64,000 bases of DNA from NCBI RefSeq assembly GCF_021245805.1, contig NZ_JAJJNF010000007.1:124001-188000 (forward strand). Reading direction: 5' to 3'. Origin of the DNA: Mangrovimonas futianensis. GTDB taxonomy: Bacteria; Bacteroidota; Bacteroidia; Flavobacteriales; Flavobacteriaceae. This document shows positions 57,300-64,000 of this stretch, in pieces. The position numbers were made by a program, and so were the translations under genes. The notes under the pieces are model-generated. The model did not search any database. It worked only from the letters and a program-made list of their open reading frames with translations, and was not told the DNA's origin. The stretch's first letter is position 1. Each line of letters begins with the position of its first letter.

Positions 57300-57875
57300 T
57301 TATTCTATTAATCTTTTAGTGAATTCGTTCAAGGCACTAACTTTATAGGCAAAGTCGCCTTTTAGAGTTTGTCGGTACCTGTTTAAGTTCTGCACCAGGT
57401 CATCAATATTTTCGGGAAGTACTTCCTCAAAAAACTGACGTAATCTTTTGGCGGTAGTGGGAGATTTCCCATTGGTTGAAATGGCTATTTTCACATGGCC
57501 TTTGGTCACGATACCTCCCAAATAAAAATCACATAATTCTGGAGTGTCTGCCACATTAACCAATAAATTTATTGCCTTGGCATCCTCATGAATTTGTTTG
57601 TTGACCAAGAATTTATCTGTTGCGGCAATCACCATATCCACATCGGTTAAAAAAGCCGCATCATAAGCCATGTGTATCAACTGAACATCAAATTTATCAG
57701 CCAATTCCTTCACTTCCTTTTTAAACTGAATAGCCACCATAGTTACCTTGGCATTCGGGCTTGATTTTAATAAAAAGGTTAATTTTTCCAAAGCGACATT
57801 CCCGCCACCAACAATCAATGTGTGGAGCACATGCATTTTTAAAAATACAGGATATAAATTATTTCTCTCTTTCAT
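57300..57875 (-). CDS. Precorrin-2 dehydrogenase / siroheme ferrochelatase domain protein
   Basis: A 191-residue protein equal to the N-terminal part of CysG or to Met8/SirC. NAD-binding VGGGNVALEKLTFLL (about 18-32), ATDKFLVN (Asp-containing active site near residue 90) and NVADTPELCDFYLGGIV. It oxidises precorrin-2 to sirohydrochlorin and may insert iron to give siroheme, the cofactor of the sulfite reductase encoded in the same operon. The methyltransferase half is the separate upstream gene. Spacing is 13 bases on each side. Confidence 0.93.
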   Translation of the reverse strand: MKERNNLYPVFLKMHVLHTLIVGGGNVALEKLTFLLKSSPNAKVTMVAIQFKKEVKELADKFDVQLIHMAYDAAFLTDVDMVIAATDKFLVNKQIHEDAKAINLLVNVADTPELCDFYLGGIVTKGHVKIAISTNGKSPTTAKRLRQFFEEVLPENIDDLVQNLNRYRQTLKGDFAYKVSALNEFTKRLIE

Positions 57876-57888
57876 AAATCCTCGCTTA

Positions 57889-58674
57889 TTATGCTACATT
57901 TTGATTGGCGTTTAAGTGAATTTGGTTTGCCAAAGAATTTAACTTCGATCTTTGACTCACTACTTCACCAACTACAATAATAGCAGGGTTTGACAATGAT
58001 TTTTCTCTAACCACATCTTCAATAGTTTTCACAGTTCCCACTCCAAACTTTTCATCTGGGGTGGTGCCATTTTGGATAATAGCCACAGGAACATCCTGTT
58101 TCCCAAAAGATGAAAACACCTCCATAATCTGGGTTAATTTTCCCATGCCCATCAAGATTACTACTGTAGCTGTAGATTGAGCAGCTAGTAAGATATCATT
58201 AGACATTTCGTGTGACTTGGTGGTTCCTGTAATCACCCAAAAACTTTCGGAGCTACCACGCTTGGTCAATGGGATACCCTGATAGGCAGGAACAGCCAAA
58301 GCCGAGGTAATACCGGGAACTACATAAGATTCAACCCCAAACTTTTGAACATAATCAATCTCTTCTGATCCCCTGCCAAAAATAAAAGGGTCACCACCTT
58401 TCAAACGAACCACATGGCCTTTTTGAAAAGCCCTTTGCACAATCAATTCGTTAATTTGTTCTTGCTGATAACTGTAGCAACCTTTTCGCTTCCCAACATA
58501 AATAAGTTCGGCATTTTGAGAAGCATATTTTAGCAACTGCTTATTGATTAAGGCATCATACAAAATCACATTTGCAGATTCTATGGCCTTAATACCTTTC
58601 AAGGTTATCAATTCTTCATCTCCAGGTCCTGCACCAACAACTGTTAGCTTAGGTACTACATTAACTCGCTTCAT
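57889..58674 (-). CDS. cobA: Uroporphyrinogen-III C-methyltransferase
   Basis: A 261-residue SAM-dependent methyltransferase that turns uroporphyrinogen III into precorrin-2. Motifs: VGAGPGDEELITLKG (about 13-27), YDALINKQLL, GKRKGCYSYQQEQIN, VRLKGGDPFIFGRGSEE and PGITSALAVPAYQGIPLTKRG. It overlaps the sulfite reductase gene by 14 bases, tying siroheme supply to reductase synthesis. Confidence 0.96.
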   Translation of the reverse strand: MKRVNVVPKLTVVGAGPGDEELITLKGIKAIESANVILYDALINKQLLKYASQNAELIYVGKRKGCYSYQQEQINELIVQRAFQKGHVVRLKGGDPFIFGRGSEEIDYVQKFGVESYVVPGITSALAVPAYQGIPLTKRGSSESFWVITGTTKSHEMSNDILLAAQSTATVVILMGMGKLTQIMEVFSSFGKQDVPVAIIQNGTTPDEKFGVGTVKTIEDVVREKSLSNPAIIVVGEVVSQRSKLNSLANQIHLNANQNVA

Positions 58675-60766
58675 AATTCAACTGGTTTTGTCTAAAGGTT
58701 TCTATGGTTTTAAAAAAACTAATGGCATCATCTGCGTAAGATTCTGCAAATTCCTTTGTAGGCTCTTGTCTCTTAATTTGATAAACCAAATCGGCAAAAC
58801 TTTCCTTAGAAAGTTCCAATGCATTATTGGCTACAAATGTTTCATCAAACAATTGGATGATATTGGCTTGGGTATTGGTTTTGATATTTTCTGAAATCAA
58901 TAAAGCTTTAGCACCATTGACAAACGACGTGTACGTATGATAGATAGCATCAGACCACTTTTGATCTTCAAAAGAATCTTTTGCCAAATCCAATTTTTCC
59001 TTGGCTTCCAACATCAATGTTTGCACTAAATCAATCACCACACCAGCACATTCCCCAACACCGACGGCTTGAATATATTGCGTAGTATTCCCCCAATCAA
59101 TAAAATCTGAATCGGTTAAATTTTCAGCATCAGATAAGGGCACCAAAAAATCATAAAAATACTTCTGTCCCTGTCTGTCATAGTAACCTAAAAAGTCTTC
59201 ATCAAACTGGCTGTTTGCTTCAAAATCATCTAATATTTGTCTTAACGCCTCAGGACCTCTTTTAGATGGCAACTTGATAACCTTATCTGCGAAACGTCCT
59301 TCCCCATTTCCTAAAACGCCTCCTCCCAGCAATACTTGAACTGCTGGAGCAACCCTTCGGTCTTTAGTTCTGATGGACATGCCCTGAAAACCTATGTGAG
59401 CCATATTATGTTGCCCACAGGCATTCATACATCCACTAATTTTGATTGTGATGTCTTGATTACTCACAAATTGCGGATATTCTGTTTGCAACACCCGTTC
59501 CAACTCAAGGGCTAAACCGGTACTACTCGCTATTCCCAAATTACAGGTATCGGTACCAGGACAGGCGGTGATATCTAGAGTGGAATTGAACCCCAAATCT
59601 GTAAATTCCAATTTTGATAATTCCTGAAAAAAGAAGGGCAATAATTCCTCCTTCACATGGCGTAACAAAATATTTTGTCTTAAAGTAAACCTCATTTCAT
59701 TAGCTGCATACGTTTTGATAAGCGCAGCTAATTTTCTGGCTTTTTCAGTAGAAAAATCACCCAGCTTCACCTTAATACCAATGACAAACAATCCGCTTTG
59801 TTTCTGTGGAAGGACATTCAAGCGCTTCCAGGATTCAAATGCTTCGGCATTATAATTTCGAACAATGGGAACCTCAACATTGGCAGTCTGAATATCTGAA
59901 TCAAATTGAGACGTATCTATATCATAAGTTTGTACTGACAGCGCTTGAACCTCTTCATCAACCAAAGATACAAAGGCATTCAAACCAATATCCTTAACTA
60001 AGAACTTCATTCTCGCCTTCAATCTTTTGGCACGCTCCCCATGTCTATCAAAAATTCTTAAAACACCTTCAGTTACCGGAATTAACTTGTTCTCTGGAAG
60101 AAACTCATAAAGCACATCAGCATGCCTTGGCTGGGAGCCCAGACCTCCACCCAAAAGTACTTTGAATCCTCGTTTGTTATCTTTAACCTTAGGAATAAAC
60201 CCAAGATCATGAATATAACTTAGGGCCGTATCACTGTCTGAGGAAGAAAAAGAAATTTTAAATTTCCTCCCCATTTCCTGACAAACCGGATTTCTTAAAA
60301 AATATTGAAACACAGCATGGGCATATGGCGACACATCAAATGGTTCCTCAGGATCAATCCCCGCAGTAGCACTTGCAGTGACATTCCTGACGGTATTACC
60401 ACATGCTTCTCTCAAGGTCACGTCATCTTGTTCCAATTGCGCCCACAGTTCTGGGGTGCGCTCCAAACTTACATAGTGAATTTGAATGTCCTGACGGGTC
60501 GTAATATGCAACCTTCCTGTTGAAAATTCATCTGAAACATCTGCGATTCTCAGAAGTTGATCTCCCGTCACTTTCCCATACGGCAATTTGATCCTGATCA
60601 TTTGAACCCCTTGCTGACGTTGTCCATAAACTCCTCTGGCTAAACGCAAACTTCTAAAGCGCTCCTCATCAATTCGACCTTCTTTAAAAAGGCGAATTTT
60701 TTTCTCTAACTCAATAATATCCCTCTCGACAATAGGATTTTCTATTTCGGTTCTAAAACTTTGCAT
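58661..60766 (-). CDS. Siroheme sulfite/nitrite reductase with a C-terminal HEPN-like domain
   Basis: A 701-residue protein. Residues about 1-545 are a ferredoxin-type nitrite/sulfite reductase with both half-repeats (LPYGKVTGDQLLRIADV; RLHITTRQDIQIHYV) and the four Cys that bind the [4Fe-4S]-siroheme (TACPGTDTCNLG and SGCMNACGQHN). Residues about 565-701 are an all-helical HEPN-like extension (LEAKEKLDLAKDSFEDQKWSDAIYHT). Its operon with cysH and siroheme genes argues for sulfite as substrate. The role of the HEPN part is unknown; the RxxxxH toxin motif is not evident. It lies 15 bases after cysH. Confidence 0.93.
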   Translation of the reverse strand: MQSFRTEIENPIVERDIIELEKKIRLFKEGRIDEERFRSLRLARGVYGQRQQGVQMIRIKLPYGKVTGDQLLRIADVSDEFSTGRLHITTRQDIQIHYVSLERTPELWAQLEQDDVTLREACGNTVRNVTASATAGIDPEEPFDVSPYAHAVFQYFLRNPVCQEMGRKFKISFSSSDSDTALSYIHDLGFIPKVKDNKRGFKVLLGGGLGSQPRHADVLYEFLPENKLIPVTEGVLRIFDRHGERAKRLKARMKFLVKDIGLNAFVSLVDEEVQALSVQTYDIDTSQFDSDIQTANVEVPIVRNYNAEAFESWKRLNVLPQKQSGLFVIGIKVKLGDFSTEKARKLAALIKTYAANEMRFTLRQNILLRHVKEELLPFFFQELSKLEFTDLGFNSTLDITACPGTDTCNLGIASSTGLALELERVLQTEYPQFVSNQDITIKISGCMNACGQHNMAHIGFQGMSIRTKDRRVAPAVQVLLGGGVLGNGEGRFADKVIKLPSKRGPEALRQILDDFEANSQFDEDFLGYYDRQGQKYFYDFLVPLSDAENLTDSDFIDWGNTTQYIQAVGVGECAGVVIDLVQTLMLEAKEKLDLAKDSFEDQKWSDAIYHTYTSFVNGAKALLISENIKTNTQANIIQLFDETFVANNALELSKESFADLVYQIKRQEPTKEFAESYADDAISFFKTIETFRQNQLNYEAS

Positions 60767-60781
60767 TATGTATTCGTTTAC

Positions 60782-61408
60782 TTATTGAAGGTGAATCCCA
60801 CATTCACGGTTCTTAAGAGCCTTTACAGGATCAAAATACCCGTGATTCTTTGGAAGCTGATTTTCTTCCAAATACTGATCTAATTCTTGATCGCTCCAGT
60901 AATAGAACGGACTAACTTTTAAAATGCCATCCTTACTCAAGCTCAAAATGTCTTTTTTATCGCGATATTCGGTTTGGCGCACGCGAATGTTGGTAAACCA
61001 AACTTCTGGTTGTAATTCGTTTAAAGCCCTTCTGAAAGGCTCCAATTTCACAGCTTCTGAAAACGCTTTGAAATTGTCATCCTCTAAATTGGGCAAACCT
61101 ATAGTAGCTTCAATTTCTTCCCTGCTCAAAAGCGGCTGGTATTTATGAATATTTAAGCCATAGGTATCTATTAACTTTTGGGCATGTTCATAGGTTTCTA
61201 AGTCATTATAAAGGGTATCACACCAAACGACTTTAATTTTTGGATCATGCTTTGCCATATTACTTAATAAAATGGCAGAATAAACACCAAAACTGGTTGT
61301 TACAATTTTATTATTGGTCAATCCCATAGCCCATTGAATAATCTCACTTGGTGATTTTGACTTTAATTTTGCATTCCAGTAATCGATGTCTATATTTTCT
61401 AAAATCAT
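60782..61408 (-). CDS. cysH: Phosphoadenylyl-sulfate reductase family protein CysH
   Basis: A 208-residue thioredoxin-dependent reductase that releases sulfite from activated sulfate. TTSFGVYSAILLS is the modified PP-loop (about 38-50), VVWCDTLYNDLETYEHA the adenosine region, TNIRVRQTEYR the phosphate-binding Arg motif and ECGIHLQ at the C-terminus carries the catalytic Cys. The paired CC motifs that bind [4Fe-4S] in APS reductases are missing, so PAPS is the expected substrate. An inverted repeat lies 24 bases upstream. It leads the sulfite reductase run. Confidence 0.93.
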   Translation of the reverse strand: MILENIDIDYWNAKLKSKSPSEIIQWAMGLTNNKIVTTSFGVYSAILLSNMAKHDPKIKVVWCDTLYNDLETYEHAQKLIDTYGLNIHKYQPLLSREEIEATIGLPNLEDDNFKAFSEAVKLEPFRRALNELQPEVWFTNIRVRQTEYRDKKDILSLSKDGILKVSPFYYWSDQELDQYLEENQLPKNHGYFDPVKALKNRECGIHLQ

Positions 61409-61431
61409 GATCTTCTTTAATTTAATACTTT

Positions 61432-61454
61432 ACTCCTATCGGACTAATAGGAAT
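61432..61454. promoter_or_regulatory. Inverted repeat operator candidate upstream of cysH
   Basis: ACTCCTAT-CGGACTA-ATAGGAAT: eight-base arms (seven of eight match) with a seven-base centre. It lies between a TTTTG (-33-like, minus strand 61465-61461) and the cysH start, about where RNA polymerase would bind. The adjacent Rrf2 regulator is the obvious candidate ligand. Confidence 0.45.
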
Positions 61455-61498
61455 TAAAGGCAAAACTATATAAAAATATTTAATATCCAAGCATTTAT

Positions 61499-61912
61499 TT
61501 AATCTTTAAGAATATCTGCCAAGGATTTATTATTAAAAATTTGGAGGGTACTGTCCCTTACTTCTAACATTAAATTATGGACCGAACAGGTTGTTTCATC
61601 TGGGCAATCGTCACATTTTTCATAAAAATTGAGACTCACGCAAGGTACCATGGCAATAGGACCTTCCAAAATTCTCATAATAGGTGCCAATTTAATGTCT
61701 TTGGGATCTTTCAAAAGGTAATAACCACCTGTTTTTCCTTTTTTAGACCCCAAAAATCCATTTTTCCGAAGGGTTAAAAGAATGCTTTCCAAAAACTTCC
61801 TGGAAATATTTTCACTTTCAGATATCACACTGATTTGAACCGGATGATTGGAGCCCTGTTTAGCCAAATAAGCCAACGCCTTAAGCCCATATTTAGTTTT
61901 CTTTGAAAGCAT
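61499..61912 (-). CDS. Rrf2 family transcriptional regulator with cysteine cluster
   Basis: A 137-residue winged-helix regulator. Start at MLSKKTKYGLKALAYLAKQ, the usual Rrf2 beginning. HTH region ISRKFLESILLTLRKNGFLGSKKGKTGGYYL (about 37-67). A Cys cluster near residues 88-107 (PCVSLNFYEKCDDCPDETTC) resembles but is not identical to the three-Cys [2Fe-2S] site of IscR. Located between metZ and cysH, it probably controls sulfur assimilation in response to a cysteine precursor or an Fe-S signal, like CymR or IscR. The direct signal is not known. Confidence 0.9.
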   Translation of the reverse strand: MLSKKTKYGLKALAYLAKQGSNHPVQISVISESENISRKFLESILLTLRKNGFLGSKKGKTGGYYLLKDPKDIKLAPIMRILEGPIAMVPCVSLNFYEKCDDCPDETTCSVHNLMLEVRDSTLQIFNNKSLADILKD

Positions 61913-61939
61913 ATTTTCAAAGATAACCAATTTCTTATA

Positions 61940-63109
61940 TCAACCTAATGCTTGATTTAAATCTGCAATAATATCATCTACATGCTCCAATCCAACTGAA
62001 ATCCTAACCAACCCATCACTGATCCCTACTTCAAGTCTATCGGCCTCACTTAATTTACTATGAGTGGTACTTGCCGGATGGGTAGCAATGCTTCTGGTAT
62101 CTCCTAAATTGGCTGAAAGCGAAAACATTTTTAAACGATTTAAAAAATTTCTTCCTGCCTCAATACCTCCTTTTATTTCAAAAGCGACAATGTTTCCGCC
62201 TTTCTTCATTTGCTTTTTGGCTATTTCATATTGCGGATGTGATTTCAGAAAAGGATATTTCACGAACTCAACGTGCTCATTACCTTCCAAAAACTCAGCC
62301 ACCTTTATGGCGTTATCACAATGCCTATCCACCCTAACGGCCAAAGTCTCCAAACTTTTTGACAACACCCAAGCATTGAATGGTGATAAAGCAGGTCCTG
62401 TATTTCTGGCAAACAAATATATTTCCCGTATCAAATCTTTACTACCCACAACAACACCTCCCAATACACGACCTTGACCATCTATCAACTTGGTTGCAGA
62501 ATGCAATACCAAATCGGCTCCAAATGCAATAGGATTTTGCAAGTAAGGGGTTGCAAAACAATTATCAATGATCAATAACAATTGATGTTTTTTAGCAATG
62601 GATGCCAATAGTTCCAAATCCAAAATATCTACTGCCGGATTTGTTGGTGTCTCTGCATATAGAATTTTGGTGTTGGGCTGAATCAAACTTTCTATTTTCT
62701 CAACCTCATTGACTTTAAAATAGCTTGTTTCAATATGCCACTTTGGTAAAAACTTGGTAAACAAAGTATGGGTTGATCCAAAGACACTTCTACAGGATAC
62801 CACATGATCACCTGCATTCAACAAGGCCGCAAAGGTTGAAAATACAGCACCCATACCTGTAGCAAAGGCATATCCCGCTTCAGCGCCTTCCATTTTACAG
62901 ATCTTATCCACAAATTCAGAATTGTTTGGATTTGTAAAACGACTGTATATGTTTCTCTCTTTTTCTTCAGCAAAGGACGCGCGCATATCTTCGGCATCTT
63001 CAAACAAGAAACTACTTGTTATATGAATAGGAGTTGAATGCTCTAAATATTGAGAACGCTCCATTTGCGTTCTTATCGCATCTGTCTCAAAATGATTTTT
63101 ACTGCTCAT
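61940..63109 (-). CDS. metZ: O-succinyl/acetylhomoserine sulfhydrylase (trans-sulfuration enzyme)
   Basis: A 389-residue PLP enzyme of the Cys/Met metabolism family. PLP lysine in LVLHSATKLIDGQGRVLGG (about K208), YSRFTNPNNSEF (about 50), ATGMGAVFSTFAALL and SLGDTRSIATHPASTTHS-like SANLGDTRSIATHPAS near the end. Sequence features fit MetZ, which adds sulfide directly to an acylated homoserine to give homocysteine, but cystathionine gamma-synthase cannot be fully excluded. Direct sulfhydrylation fits the sulfide-producing genes downstream. It lies six bases after the homoserine dehydrogenase gene. Confidence 0.9.
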   Translation of the reverse strand: MSSKNHFETDAIRTQMERSQYLEHSTPIHITSSFLFEDAEDMRASFAEEKERNIYSRFTNPNNSEFVDKICKMEGAEAGYAFATGMGAVFSTFAALLNAGDHVVSCRSVFGSTHTLFTKFLPKWHIETSYFKVNEVEKIESLIQPNTKILYAETPTNPAVDILDLELLASIAKKHQLLLIIDNCFATPYLQNPIAFGADLVLHSATKLIDGQGRVLGGVVVGSKDLIREIYLFARNTGPALSPFNAWVLSKSLETLAVRVDRHCDNAIKVAEFLEGNEHVEFVKYPFLKSHPQYEIAKKQMKKGGNIVAFEIKGGIEAGRNFLNRLKMFSLSANLGDTRSIATHPASTTHSKLSEADRLEVGISDGLVRISVGLEHVDDIIADLNQALG

Positions 63110-63115
63110 TTTCTT

Positions 63116-64000
63116 TTAATTTATATGTTTTGACAATCTTAAGATATCTCCAAAGACTCCTCTAGCGGTCACCTTGGCTCCAGCGCCAGCTCCCTGGATT
63201 ACAATGGGTTGTTCCCCATAAGATTCTGTAAATATTTCTATTATGGCATCTGCGCCCTTAACCTGACCCAATGCACTATCTGCTGGAACAGATACCAACT
63301 TCACTTCCAAATTTCCTTTATCCAACTGCAAGTCACCAGACAAATCACCTACATATCTTAATACATAATTGGTTTTTTGATTGTCCTTGATCTTTTGAAA
63401 TACATCATCCAATTCCTCTAGACGATCTAAAAACTCACTGACTGATATGCTTCTGTAGGCTTCAGGCACCAAATTTTGAACCGATACATCTTCAAATTCA
63501 TTTTCCAGGTCCAGTTCTCTGGCCAAAATCAACAATTTTCTAGCCACGTCATTTCCTGAAAAATCCTCACGAGGATCTGGTTCTGTAAATCCGTTTTGTA
63601 CCGCATCTTTGACAATGGCACTAAAAGAAACATCTTCAATTGAAAAGCGATTAAACAAATAACTCAATGTTCCCGAGAAGACCCCTCTTATCCTAGTTAT
63701 GTTTTCTCCTGATTCATGTAGCAATTTAATGGTATCAATCAATGGTAAACCAGCTCCTACAGTAGTCTCATAAAGATACTGTTTATTATGTTGCTTTAAT
63801 TGATTTCGCAATTCGGCATAAAAGTCATGAGAAATGGTATTGGCTATTTTGTTTGAGGATACCAAATCAAACCCTGCCTCTACCAAGGGGATATAATTTT
63901 CATGAAATTGTGGGTTAGCCGTATTATCTACAGCAATCAAATTTTCCAGATGATTGGTTTTTGCATAAGCAACTACATCTTCAACCGAATAATTTTCAAG
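63116..64000 (-). CDS. Homoserine dehydrogenase, C-terminal part (5' end outside the window)
   Basis: The 294 visible residues match the catalytic part of ThrA/Hom-type homoserine dehydrogenase: SSNKIANTISHDFYAELRN, VGAGLPLIDTIKLLHESG, IRGVFSGTLSYLFNRF, EPDPREDFSGNDVARKLLILARE and the C-terminal GAGAGAKVTARGVFGDIL. It makes homoserine, the acceptor that metZ, the next gene, uses after acylation. The open frame continues to base 64000, so the N-terminus and any fused domain (aspartate kinase or homoserine acyltransferase) lie outside and cannot be judged. Confidence 0.93.
   Translation of the reverse strand, partial: LENYSVEDVVAYAKTNHLENLIAVDNTANPQFHENYIPLVEAGFDLVSSNKIANTISHDFYAELRNQLKQHNKQYLYETTVGAGLPLIDTIKLLHESGENITRIRGVFSGTLSYLFNRFSIEDVSFSAIVKDAVQNGFTEPDPREDFSGNDVARKLLILARELDLENEFEDVSVQNLVPEAYRSISVSEFLDRLEELDDVFQKIKDNQKTNYVLRYVGDLSGDLQLDKGNLEVKLVSVPADSALGQVKGADAIIEIFTESYGEQPIVIQGAGAGAKVTARGVFGDILRLSKHIN

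Noticed and set aside
1..64000. CRISPR arrays, tRNA or rRNA genes, insertion sequences, prophage
   Set aside because: No regularly spaced repeats, cloverleaf-like sequences, transposase or integrase reading frames were seen on either strand.

Overview
The window is a gene-dense, low-GC chromosomal segment of a member of the Bacteroidota, almost certainly a Flavobacteriaceae-type gliding bacterium. Several independent signs agree: the gliding genes gldA, gldB and gldC; a secreted protein with a type IX secretion C-terminal tail; exosortase XrtF with its partner protein; TonB-dependent receptor and SusC-like plug domains; promoters of the Bacteroidota form (TTG, about 18-21 bases, then TAnnTTTG); almost no Shine-Dalgarno sequences; and a methionine synthase split into two genes. 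No tRNA, rRNA, CRISPR array, transposase or prophage gene was seen. Apart from one recombination scar next to gldA, the region looks like stable core chromosome.

Layout. 1-7013 (minus): the 5' part of a TonB-dependent receptor gene, then a tightly overlapping four-gene operon (sodium:solute symporter, acyl-CoA synthetase, secreted alpha/beta hydrolase, helical-repeat protein) that looks like an uptake and activation module for an unknown carboxylic acid. 7299-12179: a large secreted protein with an orphan TonB plug, a tiny Lys/Ala/Pro peptide gene, a secreted unknown protein, the XrtF pair and a GAF/fRMsr protein. 12292-19404 (plus): purH, then the cell-elongation cluster mreB-mreC-mreD-PBP2-rodA. 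19665-25273: aqpZ, gldC/gldB, nadE, a LuxR-type regulator with Glu at the phosphorylation site, and a DnaG primase without zinc ligands. 25382-31756: a lipoprotein, an ECF sigma factor / membrane protein / outer-membrane protein cassette, an arylsulfotransferase-like lipoprotein, a polyprenyl diphosphate synthase and a T9SS cargo protein. 31790-41050 (minus): rlmN, queA, and a six-gene run rsgA-dtd-two DUF3857 proteins-MazG-like-aroA.

41143-45292 (minus) holds the phenylalanine/tyrosine operon: prephenate dehydratase, aminotransferase, prephenate dehydrogenase and a DAHP synthase-chorismate mutase fusion. It is preceded by what looks like a complete transcription attenuator: a 26-residue leader peptide with eight aromatic residues in a nine-residue stretch, an antiterminator segment and a strong intrinsic terminator. 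This is the most striking regulatory element in the window. Divergent from it is gldA, followed by an unknown gene bracketed by a second, mostly synonymously diverged copy of the gldA 3' end.

47573-64000 (minus) is dominated by sulfur and one-carbon metabolism: a lipid A deacylase-like protein and a DUF2807 lipoprotein, then metF and the split metH under a SAM-I riboswitch, cysM-cysE, and a long run comprising homoserine dehydrogenase, metZ, an Rrf2 regulator, cysH, a sulfite reductase-HEPN fusion, cobA, the siroheme synthase N-domain and a ferredoxin-NADP reductase. Together these take activated sulfate to sulfide, make siroheme for the reductase, and incorporate sulfide into cysteine and homocysteine, which the riboswitch-controlled genes methylate to methionine. 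No ATP sulfurylase genes are present here.
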